Notes under the pieces: model-generated
Databases searched by the model: none
Told to the model about the DNA's origin: nothing
What the model saw: only the letters and a program-made list of their open reading frames with translations
In this document: piece by piece, positions 51,868-63,561 of the stretch
Layout: each line of letters starts with the position of its first letter
Numbering within the stretch: the stretch's first letter is position 1
DNA from: Hofstenia miamia
Taxonomy: Eukaryota > Xenacoelomorpha > Acoela > Hofsteniidae
DNA: 64,000 nucleotides
Direction of reading: 5' to 3'
Assembly (NCBI GenBank): GCA_900660155.1
Contig: CABFPE010000003.1
Location: 1,647,143 to 1,711,142 of the forward strand
Made by a program: the position numbers and the translations under genes

Positions 51868-54835
51868 GAGTAAAACTAAAAGACGGAACTGTGAAGAAAA
51901 TCAGAAGAAAAGATCTAAAATGGCATAACTGTGGAAATAAAGGGCACCTCAGAAAAGATTATAAAAAACATATTAACATAATCAAGAGTGACAAAATCAA
52001 CTTTGAGGAAGACCTAACTGAAAATGAGGAAAACCTCACCAAGGAGGATGAAGATGAACAACAAACTGAAGATTTAAACTACTAAGAGCCGCTCTGCCTT
52101 GTGAAAACAATGCACAGGTTCTAATCATAACAAATTTACTAAAAACAAATACAATTACAGTTGCAGTTAATGGTATAATGGTCAAAGCAATTGCAGATAG
52201 TGGAGCAGTAATTTCTGTACTAACAGACAAATGTGCAACAAAACTTGGATTTACCAGAAAACATCTAGAAGATGAGAAACATAAACTAATTAACCCCTCA
52301 GGCGACTATATTGATACCAAAGGTACACTTGAAGACATACCAATCAGAATTGCAAACACCACATTTCAATAAATGTTCATTGTGATTGACACCAAAAGGA
52401 ACCCCTGCTGTACAAAATGATTTCCTTACAAAAACAGATATATCATAGATTACACAACAAAAACAATAAAAGTACAAGAAGAGATAATTATAATGGAAGA
52501 CAAAGAACATCACAACAAAATGTTAAGATTCAAACTAAGTGAATATGTTAAACTTCAGCTAACAACAAGAAAATGTATGATTTTGAAAACCAAAGAAAAA
52601 ATAATGACTGAAATCATGATATATTAACAAACAGGCATTAATACTAAAAAACTATCACTACCATCAAGTTTGTGTGCTATGAAACAAGGCAAAAGCATGA
52701 TTCCTATATTAAATGCAACAAATTGGATAATGAACATAAAAACAAAAAATGTCATAATTTACTGGAAAAGATTAAGATCTGAGAAACAAACTATCAAAAA
52801 ATGATCAACATAATCTACCAAAAAGATAACAAAGACTGCCAGATACCAGAGATAAACAATGGTGAATACCAGCACCTAAGCAAACTCAAAAAGTAAAAAT
52901 TAGTGAACACATTAAGAAAAAAACGAGAAAATCTTCAACTTTCAAGAAATCAGTGTAGGGAAAGCTGTAGGAGAAACTCATAAAATTGTTACAACAACAA
53001 AAGAGCCAATACAACTACCAAACAGGTACTGATGGAGCCAGAAGACATTGAGAAAACTGCATTTATAACACCATACAGCCTATTTGAGTGGATGCACATG
53101 GAATTCAGACTATGCAACATGCCTGCAACTTTCCACTGCTATGTCACCAAAGTGTTGAAACACAACAAATAGAAGATAGAAGACAGGGTATACACATACA
53201 TTGACAATATACTAATAGCAATTGATAAAGTGCAGTAGCACATTGAAAAATTAGACAGAATGTTAGCCATTCTATACAACATGGGACTAAGATTAAATGG
53301 CAACAAATGCAAGATCCTCAAAACACAAGTTGTTTTCTTGGGAAGACAAATACAACAATGAAAAATCAAAATGAAAAACAATGCTAAAGTCATGGTACAA
53401 AACATTCAAAGTAAAAAACCAAAGAAGATCTTTAAAGAATAAATGGCTTCATAAAATATTATGGATCATTTATACTGAATGTAGCACAGAAAACAAATAA
53501 GATGACAGTACTAATGAAAAAATCAGTAATATTTAAATGGGCATGGAAAGAGCAAGAGCAATTAGGTAATGTAAAAAAATTTGGATCAACTAAACTTGAA
53601 ATGCTCACATTAGTAGATTGCATAAAGAAGTTCAGATATTTCTTAATGGATTAAAGCTGTCAAGTAAGAACTGACAACAGCAGCCTTGCATGGTTAAAAA
53701 AATCTTGGATGATAAGTCCTCAATAGTCTCAAGGTGGATAGAGTATTTAATTGAATTCAAATTTACAATAGAACACCATAAAGGAACTCTACACAAAAAT
53801 GGTGACTTTTGGACATTTCTACCAGAATACTAGGGAGACACAGAAAAATTTAATGGAGAAAAGAAAACATTTGAATTCTTACCACACAATGAATATGAGA
53901 TAAAAGCTAACAAGAAAGGAAAACCAATAATGCCAATAGCCATAAAAGAAGAGATAACAGAAGTGGAGATTATTGACAAACAGAATACAGATGCAATTTT
54001 GCAAGAGATAATCACCAAAATACAAGACAACAAAATAAAATTTGAAAAAATTGCTGAAAGTTACTTCCAAAGATATAAATGGAGAGTAAACAAACATAGA
54101 TTGCTATATGTTGAAGGAAAATCACTTAGGATAGTGATAGCTTAATATTATAAATGAGAACTTGTGAGAAAGATACATATCAGAATCATACAAACCAAAA
54201 TGACATTCAATGCAAGGTTCATAATGATATCAGTCAGGAAAACAGTAGGAGACATTATTAATAAATGCACAACTTGTCTACTTGACTATAAACATCATTT
54301 CCTTAAACAAACACCACTGTTAGAAAAAATAATAGCAACATCACCAAATTAAATAGTCCATGTAGACCTAGAAAACTTGTCATGGGATGATGAGGGCTAC
54401 CAATACATACTAGTCATAGTGGACAATTTTACTAAGTACACATGCATGATACCCCTAGATTCAACAACAGTGAAAACAATTGCAGACAAAATAATGAAGG
54501 AGTGGATCCCAAAGTTTGATCCAATGGAAACAATCATATCTGATCACAGAGTACAATTTGAAAGCAAGTTATTCAAAGAATTACAAAACTAATTGAGATA
54601 TTAAATGAGAAAACATCAGCATACCACCCACAAGTGAATGGAGCTGTAGAGAGATTGAATAGAGCTATGATAAAATTAATAAGAGTAATGACATCTAGAA
54701 TCAGCAGAAGAGATTGGAGAGAAGTACTAGAAATTTTACAGTATTTTTATAATACATCAGTACACTCCACCACAGGCATAACACCATAAAAGTGATGTAT
54801 GGCAGAGAAGCCACAACACCAGTCTCAATGAATTA
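51868..54835 (+). mobile_element. Second gypsy-like family, pol-bearing fragment
   Basis: In order: a zinc knuckle (CGNKGHLRKD, about 51935), a retropepsin-like protease (IADSGAVISVLTDKCATKLGF, 52190 on), RT parts (FEWMHMEFRLCNMPATF, YTYIDNILIAI and KCKILKTQVVFLGR, 53080-53345), RNase H parts (53580-53830) and integrase (54377-54780: SWDDEGYQYILVIVDNFTKY, IPLDSTTVKTIADKIMKEWI, then a YHPQVNGAVERLNRA block). The family is a cousin of the element at 30730-39998 (the integrase block aligns nearly residue for residue) but is more AT-rich. No LTR is found. Fossil with many breaks. Confidence 0.85.
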
Positions 54836-55325
54836 CAACTATTAATTCTGAATAATGAAACTGAAAATAACCATGTAGAAAAAACTCAAAAAGAGGTAGG
54901 CAGAACAACAATAGGAGATACAGAAAACTTATGTAAAACAGATCTGCCCAAAAATAGAGAATTTTTTAAAAACAAACCACCTGAAATGGAGGAAGAATTC
55001 GTCCAAAAATTAGTAGACAATAAAAAAATAAGTCAAACAAAAATACAAACCCAAAACAGAGATGAAACTAATGTTCAATGAATCTACATTGTTAGAAATG
55101 AACAATAACAAAGCACCATTATGCAAAGCCATCCTTCCTAAATTCACAAAAAGAATAGGCAACTATTCACCAACATTCACAGAGTGGCTCCAAATATTTG
55201 AAATGAACATGAAGGAAAACAAAGTGACCCAAACAGCAGCAGTAAGTTTCCCACTATACCTGAGTGGAGCAGCATACCAATACTATTTGGTACTCAATAC
55301 AAAGACAAAAATAGACTATAAGATT
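54836..55325 (+). pseudogene. Gag piece of the second gypsy-like family, plus strand
   Basis: From about 54840 the sequence jumps from integrase to gag: a charged part (EEEFVQKLVDNKK), then KAILPKFTKRIGNYSPTFTEWLQIFEMNMKENKVTQ and SFPLYLSGAAYQYYLVL, the capsid N-terminal block. It ends at about 55325, where the orientation reverses. Fossil. Confidence 0.75.
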
Positions 55326-56660
55326 TAGTTATCACTAATTTTTCATTAATTCTTGCATTATTTTCCATCATTATTTGTATCACAAGTCCTTTCCTGATCA
55401 TTTTGTCTAAGGAATCTTCCACATCACATTTAATTTGAAATTGTTGATGTATTGATTCTGGTAACCCCTTACAAATGTGTGAGAATAAGTCATACTTTGA
55501 GTACGTTTTTTCTCTAGAGCTCAGTTTGAGTAACCTCTCCACTTGTGACATATAGTTTCTTAAGTCATCTCTGTTATTCATTTTTGTTCCATTTAGTAAC
55601 ATTTGATATTGACTTTTGAAGCTTTTGTTGCTTAGTATTGTTGATACTCTCCTATTAGTTTTTTGTAATTTGTCTTTGTTTGAATGTCTAGTACCAGATA
55701 ATGTTGGTATGCTGCTCTGCTCAAATACAGCAGAAATCTTGCAGCCGCTTGTTGTTGGGTTACTTTTCTCTCTCTCATACTCATTTCAAAGATTTGTAGC
55801 CACTTGTCAAATGTAGGTGAGTAGTTATCAATTCGTCTTGAAATCTTGGGCAATATTGCCTTGCATACAGATGTATTGTTATCTTTGTCTTCCACAAATA
55901 TTGTATTTTCAAATGTAGGTTTTTTTTCTATTGGTTTCATTCAATTTTCTTGTACCTGTTTTGTTATATTTGTTATGAGTTTTTCAATAAATTCTTCCTC
56001 ATTTTTGCTTGATTTATATCTATCCATTTGCATGTCCCTATCAGGTATTGCATTATTTAACTGTTGAGGCTTTTCAATTATTGTTTCTTCTTTGGTTTTT
56101 ACTGTTTTGTCTCTTTTTTCTTCATCTCTTAATATCATCAATCATATTTCGTCTTTCAGGCTATCAATTTCTAATTGTTTATTCATGTTGTTTTCTTTAA
56201 GGTTGGTATTTTCTTTGTGTAATTCATTCATTAGACTTTGCAACCTTTCACTTTGAATTTTTGTTTCTTTGTTTGCTTCAATTAATTTCTCTATTTGTTT
56301 TTGAAACAAATTCTGTTGTTCAGTTAGCCTTATGCTTGTATCTTCTATAATTTCATTGATGCATTTCTCATTTTCATTATTTGATACTTTGATTTCAAAT
56401 ATCCTTTGTGTCAACTGTTCTATGCATCTTGTTAATTCTTGTCTTAAAATTTTGTAATTTTCAATTATTCCTGTTAATTGAGCCATTGTAAGTTCAGTAT
56501 TTGGCTGTACTGGCTGTAGCACTAATTCTTTCAGAGACAGTTCACTTTATGGGGACATTATTGCTCCTTGCATTTCTGGGGTTTTTCTTGATGGGGGGTT
56601 TTTTGAAGTTTTGTTTTACTCCTAGTTTTCTTTTTTGAATTTACCATTATTATGTTTAGC
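55326..56660 (-). pseudogene. Gag region of the second gypsy-like family, minus strand
   Basis: Minus-strand pieces, in order from 56650: a basic start (MVNSKKKTRSKT), a long helical and probably coiled-coil part (56522-56142, 126 aa, with many Gln, Glu and Lys), a charged part (56141-55941), the capsid N-terminal block (55940-55632: KAILPKISRRIDNYSPTF) and the capsid C-terminal block (55602-55294: LRNYMSQVERLLKLSSREKTYSKYDLFSHICKGLP). This is the most complete gag in the window. Plus-strand frames in the region are shadows. Fossil. Confidence 0.8.
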
Positions 56661-58189
56661 TTTGAGTAATCCTTTGTTGGTTCTTTCCTGCTTTTTCATT
56701 ATATTTGTTTCCCCTCTTCTTTCAATTTGTTCTTCCTTTATAGACTAAAACAATGTTCTTTGCACTGATTTTTTTTCTGGGTCTTTCCATTTTTCAATTT
56801 AGGATTTTCTTTAAATTTCCATCTTTTTACTCTTTTGCATGTTGGGTGCTTGTCACAGTCACCATGTAGAATCTTGCCAACATCAGATTTAACTTAATTT
56901 AGGATTTTGCTTAACATAATTCTGTTTCATTTAGTATCCAATGTATGACAGACTCCAATACCTTTTGATTTCCATGTAAATGTTAACTGTATAACTTAAT
57001 TAATAGGACATTACCTAGACCTAATACCTCCAGTAACTACTGTCAATTTAGATTGAGAGTAATAGATGGTGCACAGGGTATCAACCCAACCTGAAGCAAT
57101 GCATTAGAGGATCCTTGGTCTTTGTGAATTAATCCAGCTTCACTTGGACAACATTGAAGGAAATACCAATGGTTGACTCAGTGCATGGAATGTTGTCTCA
57201 GAAAACAAGTGTGTGTACTGTGTTAATAATTTAGTGCATTGATTGTCCTTGTTATTGTTGTGGTTAAAATATAAGAAAACAGTAACACAACTGTGGTACT
57301 TTAGCTTACTATCTTTCCTTAATTGTAATAACCCTAAAGATATAATAGTACATGCTAGCCCTTTATACATGTGAACAATCAATGTGGTCAGTGATAAATA
57401 AATTTCATAACTTAGTCTGGAGTCAGATAATTTACTATTAGGCAATCAATCAAATAACCAAGAAAAATACAATCTAATAAACATGGCCTTTCTCATAAGG
57501 GTTAACCTAACAATAGTAATGACAATAATAATTGTTGAGTAATGAATGATAGGAAAGCTATAACAAGTAAAACTCCCTATTCTTATACCTAACCTAAAAG
57601 CACATCAAGTTAATGACAACTACCAGCTGCACTGCACTTTTGAAAGGCTGTATGTTCTTGCTGTTCCAGACTTCCTTTAACTGCAGTTGAGGACCACCAT
57701 CAGGATTACTCTAGTGCTTCTACAGTTTAGCTTTCCATTTAATTTAATAAAATAACCTGAAAAAACAAAGAAGTAAATCCAATGAATTTCATTCATCATC
57801 AAATATATCAATTGCACTCTTTTCATACTTAGTAATATTAAACAATCAAACACTTGGCTATTACCTGTCTAATCAATGTTGTTGCATATTTACTAATTTT
57901 CCCTCTTTTTTCTTTGTCTGCTGTTTTACACATGTCAGCATTAATTAGCTTTTGCTTTTCAGTCTTTTTCTATTTACCAAAAGTACTGCCAAGCAAATTA
58001 ATATAGAAATACTGCTTTTATAATTTTACAAATAATATAATTAATAATAATCATATGTTTACAATTAATTGCTATTTAACTTAAGTCTTAATTCTTTCCA
58101 CTCCTTCTCTTATCTTGACCACACATGATTTTATTAGATTATGTTACAATAGTTAAATACCTAACATATTAAAATGACAAGAGCTTCAA
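56661..58189. other. Probable leader/LTR region of the minus-strand copy, unresolved
   Basis: No coding part recognised. By position it should contain the leader and LTR of the minus-strand gag copy; the minus-strand frame 57445-57140 (101 aa) has no features. I could not find a second LTR copy in the window to fix boundaries. Confidence 0.3.
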
Positions 58190-60399
58190 GAATCAATATA
58201 GAATGATCCTGAATAGGATGAAAATGAATAATTGCAAAAACTTGAGAAATTAAATGTTGCAAATGAAAAAGATAATCAAACTAATCTCAAGAGAACAAGC
58301 CTATTCTAAGTACAATCTTTTTTCCCACATTTGTAAGGGACTACCTGAACCATTGAAACAGTAATTTGAGAATAAGTGTGACACAGAAAACTCACTAGAT
58401 CAAATGATGAGAAAAGGACTGGTGATACAAATAACTATGGAAAACAATGCCAAGGTAAACAGAAGAGCAACACCAATAACAACCAACACAACTCAAAGGT
58501 TTGGAAACAAACCCAACCTACAAAAAACAGTAAATTAAGACAAACAGTATTAGTAAAACTAAAAGACAGAACTGTGAAGAAAATCAGAAGAAGATATCTA
58601 AAATGTCATAACTGTGGAAATAAAGGGCACTTTAGAAAATCTACTTTGAGGAAGACCTAACTGAAAATGAAGAAAACCTCACCAAGGAGGATGAAGATTA
58701 ACAACAAACAGAAAATTAAAACTACTAAGAACCCTGTCTTGTGAAAATAATGCACCTGTTCTAATCATAACCAATTTACTAAAAACAAATACAATTACAG
58801 TTGCAGTTAATTTTATAATGGTCAAAGCAATGATAGATACTGGAGCAGTAATTTCTGTACTAACAGACAAATGTGTGACAAAAATGGGATTTACCAGAAA
58901 ACATCTAGAAGATGAGAAACATAGACTAATTAACCCCTCAGGCAACTATATTGATACCAAAGGTACACTTGAAGACATACCAATTACAATTGCAAGCACC
59001 ACATTTCAACAAATATTCATTGTGATTGACACCAAAAGGAACTTGTGGGAAAGATACATATCAGAATCATACAAACCAAAATGACATTCAATGCAAGGTT
59101 CATAATGATATCAGTCAGGAAAACAGTAGAAGACATTATTAATAAATGCACAACTTGTCTACTTGACTATAAACATCACTTCCTTAAACAAACACTACTG
59201 TTAGAAAAAATAATAGCAACAGCACCAAATTAAATAGTCCATGTAGACCTAGAAAAATTGTCACAGGATGATGAGGGCTACCAATGCATACTAGTCGTAG
59301 TGGACAATTTTACTAAGTACACATGCATGATACCCCTAGATTCAACAACAGTGAAGACAATTGCAGACAAAATAATGAAGGAGTGGATCCCAAAGTTTTG
59401 TCCAATGGAAACAATCATATCTGATCACAGAGTACAATTTGAAACAAGTTATTCAAAGAATTACAAAACTAATTGAGATATTAAATGAGAAAACAATAGC
59501 ATACCACCCACAAGTGAATGGAGCTGTAGAGAGATTGAATAGAGCTATGATAAAATTAATAAGAGTAATGACATCTAGAATCAGCAGAAGAGATTGGAGA
59601 GAAGTACTAGAAATTTTAGAGTATTTTTATAATACATCAGTACACTCCACCACAGGCATAACACCATAAAAGTGATGTATGGCAGAGAAGCCACAACACC
59701 AGTCTCAATGCAAAGCAAATCATACTCTAAAAAGCCAGACAACAAATATGTTAAAAAACTAAAAGGTCAGATAACTGGTATCTGTGAAGCAATGTGTCAC
59801 AACATTAAACAATCAGCCATCAGACAAGAGAGGTACTTCAATAAGAAACCAAACAAGAAAGTGGATAAGGTTTATGCATACACATTAATGAGAACACAAG
59901 ATGTAAACCAAAACTAAAAACACAGTGGACAGGACCATGCACTATACAGCAAACACTAACTAACAATAACTATAAACTAAATGACAGAAGAATATTTACA
60001 CTTCCAAAACTTAAAAAGAGTGAGGACAGACATAGAACAAATTGCATTGTATAAAAATGCAGAACTAAAAATTATACAAGAAAACTAATTCATGTATATA
60101 CTAATGAATGAACTTGATAATGTTTGTGAGGATCAGTTCAATGAGGAATACATCATCACTAGTGTAACAGAAAAAAGGATTATGCCCCAGAGGGCAGCTA
60201 AAACTAAATCTAAACACAACCCTGAAATATGGGATATTATCTATTAACTGAATTTAGGAACAGCAATGAAAAGTATTAAACAAAATGAGAATTGATCACA
60301 ACTCAAATGCAGGAGTGAGAAGGAGAACTCCACAATCACAACACCAATCAAAGGACAACCAAATGGAGTCACAAATCACTGGAAATCTTGGAAGGCACA

Positions 60400-60665
60400 T
60401 TTGGAGAAGAATATCCTCACCCAAATGCCAATTGAAGGGCAGGCAGATAAATGGGGGACATACTAATGCTTTAAGGAGAGAGACACCCTCACCCAAATGC
60501 CAATTAAAAGGCAGGCAGATAAATGGGGACAGCTCACTATCTACTAAATGTACACTAAAGGGCTTGTGGAAAATTCTCAAAAATCACTCCAAAATATGAT
60601 CTCAGTGGAAAACCACTCTCAGTACCCCACCAACAAACCTCAATGCCAACTAAAGGGCAAAGAGT
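60400..60665 (+). repeat. Tandem repeats downstream of integrase
   Basis: The words ACCCAAATGCCAATTGAAGG and GGCAGGCAGATAAATGGGG occur at 60419-60459 and 60490-60530 with a period of about 71 bases, and weaker forms (ACTAAAGGGC) follow at about 60553 and 60650. The array lies where the other gypsy-like family has a different array (36540-36735). Confidence 0.75.
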
Positions 60666-60680
60666 ACATAGCTACAACTC

Positions 60681-60992
60681 ATGTCCACCCTGACAACTAA
60701 AGGTAAAGGTACTAAGGTCTGCAATCAACTAAAGGATCCAGATATTGAAGAAATTAGCAATGTCTCTCAAATGGATATATCAGAACAACCCTCTACAAGC
60801 TTACTCCCCTCTACAAGCTCATTCCCTACTACAAGCTCACAGCCACTCTTACTTCAGGCAGTTCTCAGCAACATCTTGATCACATCAATTGTCCAGATCA
60901 GAAGAAAGAGAAAGCTGCATGACACAGATAGGGAAGCAATGAATACACCCATACTTCATAGCAAACATGTGGATGAGATACAACACACTTGA
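60681..60992 (+). pseudogene. Ser/Thr-rich coding-like piece after the repeats
   Basis: 103 residues: a basic start (STLTTKGKGTK), an acidic part (DPDIEEISNVSQMDISEQ), then a Ser/Thr-rich part (PSTSLLPSTSSFPTTSS) with a short triplicated word TCTACAAGC(T/C)-TA/TC, and a basic end (RRKRKLHDTD). It may be the start of this family's third coding region, by position. Not recognised. Confidence 0.3.
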
Positions 60993-61136
60993 CAATTGTT
61001 TCCAGAAACAAAACACTTTATAAGGAAACATACCTCAGCAAGAGTGAACACCACAACACCAATACCAGTATTATTAAAGCAACTTGCAGAGAAATTGGAG
61101 AACATTAATGGCCAATATATATATATATATAGGCAC

Positions 61137-61285
61137 TAAAGGTGCGTTCAGACGAGAACCTTTTGATGTATATCATTTGATATACGTCAAAAAGACGCTC
61201 GTCTGAACGCACATCGTTCAAATTGACGCACAAACAGCTTGCATCTTTTTGACGTTGTTCAAAATATTCTCGTCTGAACGCACAT
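61137..61285. mobile_element. Harbinger-like MITE remnant with GTTCAGACGAG words
   Basis: After TAA (61137-61139) the element starts AGGTGCGTTCAGACGAGAAC, the same five-base start as the MITEs at 19238 and 51134. The word CTCGTCTGAACGCAC, its reverse complement, occurs at about 61198 and 61270. The right end with AGGTG is not found, so it is partial or rearranged. TATATCATTTGATATA at 61169-61184 is a small palindrome. Confidence 0.65.
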
Positions 61286-61370
61286 GATTCATTTGAACGA
61301 TCAGTAATTAACGATTTTGTTTTGGGGACAGATTGTCTCAAGTAGGCGTGAGTCTTAAAATACGAGGATT

Positions 61371-62492
61371 TTGAAGCTCAAAAATTTTAAGATGAAATTA
61401 CATGTAGGTGCGACTTCCAACTGCAAACTAAGAGCACTCAAGAAACAACCATGGTTAACTACAAGGAATTGCATCAAAAGAGAACAATCCAAAACTGCCA
61501 AAACTGTCAAGAGAATTAAAAGATCAAGAATAAATAAGATAATTAAAAGGAGATGCGAAAATATATGATGCACTACACAAAGTGTGCATACATAGAGATG
61601 ATGAAAACATCAGAAGTAATGCGGAAAAAGGACAAATGTGCCCCATAGAGCTAATAGAAATTCGCAGTAAGTCTCAAGAAGAGATGGACAGAGAAAACCA
61701 ATTGCTATAATCGTCTGAGATTGCTCTAATGCTAAAAACACAAAGGAGATTGACAAGATAAACCTCGAGAAATGGGGAGAACGCAGTCTGAGTGAGATAT
61801 CATGGGTCGACACAGATGATGACAAACTGCTAGTAGAGATAACAGTTAAGCAAGAAAGGCGGAATAACATAGTCCAGAGAATATATAGCGAAGTATATGA
61901 AAAGGAAACAAAGTCACTGATCAAATTGGTATGTAGGAAAGCATTCGCAAAAACAGAGATTACACAAATGCTACAGCCACACAACCAATTAGCAGTCAAT
62001 ATTGAGTGCATCACCTCATAAATAATGATAGCAGGAGATGCCACACAGAAACTTATGAAGAGCAGACTAACTAACTCATTCTGGGAAGACATAAAGACGT
62101 CGAAAAACAATTACCCAGCAACATTTGGATTAGCAACAACCACCAAAATGGAAGGCACCTATGGAAACATCGAGGAAAACGCACTAAAAACATTGCTTCA
62201 ATGGACACCACCTCCAACTATTTCGATACCTATGCTCCTAAGGAAACTAAAGAATAAAAGAGTCGCAAAAGCATTTTGGCATGAGGAAAACACTTATGTA
62301 AACCCTAAAGAAAAAACATTGCAAAAAATACGTAACAAGAGATATCAAAAATCGAAAATAGCGCTTCTGAAGAATGATAACAAAGAATGTATATACATCG
62401 AGGGCAAAGTAACACCCTACAACTTATACAAAAAGGATGAGCCAAGATCAGAGATCAAAAAAAGACCAATGAAAATGGGGATACTTTTGTAA
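61371..62492 (+). pseudogene. Unidentified coding-like stretch
   Basis: Coding-like sequence in more than one plus-strand frame; the longest open piece is 62025-62492 (155 aa), containing NSFWEDIKTSKNNYPATFGL, MEGTYGNIEENALKTLLQWT and a Lys-rich C-terminus (IRNKRYQKSKIALLKND). An earlier piece has WVDTDDDKLLVEITVKQERR (about 61805-61860). A basic piece (61371-61568) has KTVKRIKRSRINKIIKR. The G-T-Y-x-N-x-x-E-x-A-L-x-x-L-L pattern faintly recalls the segment before the RT in LINEs, but no RT follows. It could equally be the third coding region of the gypsy-like fragment to its left. Not recognised. The minus-strand frame 62110-61610 is a shadow. Confidence 0.35.
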
Positions 62493-63561
62493 AACAGCAG
62501 TAAAAGAAAAAGATTGTAAATTTAATTATTTGCAAAAATCAATCTTTCATCTTTTAGTGCAGTAAAATTTTCTTAATTGTTTTTAAATTTTGTAAAATTA
62601 GTCTTTGATTCCAGCGTAAGAAGAGCTCCTCATTTCTGAAATGGGATGTCCGCTTTTAATTTAAATGAAAATCAAAAGTGACTTAATGTAATTAAGTTTA
62701 CTTGGGCATTTTCAAGTCAAGCTGACGTCATTTACTATTTTCTTAAAATGAAGTAAATGCAGCAGACATCCTGGACCCAAGCTGATATAGAAAGAAATTT
62801 GGATTCTATAACATAAATTCACATACTTTCAGAGTCAGACAGCTGGCCTTGTAACCAATCAGAAAATATCAATGGCCTAGCTGCCTATAAAGAGGCCTGG
62901 CAGATTAGAGAAAGAGAGAGGAATGACTGTATGAGTTGAGCAAAAGAGACTAGATCTACATGTATTTGGTAAGACTTTGATTATCTTCATTTTATTGTTG
63001 TGTCTTGATATATTTTGTTGTAGTTAATAGTTATAATATTATTTTATATCGAAGTGGAAATAAATGTTGTTCAATTTAACAGTTATTTTTAATCACAAGA
63101 TCGATATTGTTAATTAAGAGTTTGGTAAATTTCCAAAGATTTTGGATTTCACACTATATTGTGTGAAAATAGTGAGATTTCAAATAAATAAATTAAAATT
63201 CAGAACTCTGAACTTACATTTTGAATTTGACAAAGTAATCTATTGCTGTGGTCAACAGGTACATTGCAAATGTACGTACCGAGAAATTTGCTTTTTGTTA
63301 GTTGAAATTACGAAATTATAATTGGAGAAAACTATCTCAAATCGCATTGTATTTTCGCATGTTAGAACAAAGTGAATTGAAAATAGAAAATACTACAAAA
63401 TTTTTCAAATTTTAGCTACAGAAAGATTTGAGAGTTGACATTCTCAAAGTGGCTATTTTAATTTAGTTGATAATTGCAGTAGAGTAGAATAGTACCACAG
63501 AAATTTGTGAATTTATTGATTTGTGATTTTTTTTAATTTAATTTTTTTAAAGAAAATTTAT
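62493..63561 (+). repeat. Probable LTR and leader of a third LTR element
   Basis: A promoter-like order is visible: ACCAATCAGAAAATA (CCAAT box, about 62855), CTATAAAGAGGCC (TATA box, about 62886), then GAAATAAATGTTG (polyadenylation signal, about 63058). This is the usual LTR arrangement and it is followed 500 bases later by a gag frame. The exact LTR ends cannot be set because the second LTR is outside the window. Confidence 0.55.

Larger units (their letters stand above)
58190..61136 (+). mobile_element. Second gypsy-like family, another fragment with gag tail, protease, integrase
   Basis: 58190-58640 shows the capsid end and the zinc knuckle (CHNCGNKGHFRK). 58818-59020 holds the protease (MIDTGAVISVLTDKCVTKMGF, with the DTGA triad intact). 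59045-59920 is the integrase, nearly identical to that at 54160-54800, and its C-terminal part continues to about 60060. RT and RNase H are not represented. From 60285 to 60990 follow repeat-bearing and Ser/Thr-rich coding-like pieces. High similarity to the fragment at 51868-54835 indicates the two are close relatives. Fossil. Confidence 0.85.

Noticed and set aside
53139-54097. Minus-strand Cys/Phe-rich frames at 53139-53405, 53830-54033 and 53879-54097
   Set aside because: Antisense of gypsy-like pol with recognised RT and RNase H parts.
55616-56200. Plus-strand hydrophobic frames that look like small membrane proteins
   Set aside because: Antisense of the minus-strand gag, which aligns with two other gag copies.
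61610-62110. Minus-strand 166-aa frame with membrane-like runs
   Set aside because: Antisense of the coding-like plus-strand stretch; A-rich coding sequence gives Phe/Leu/Ser-rich antisense frames.
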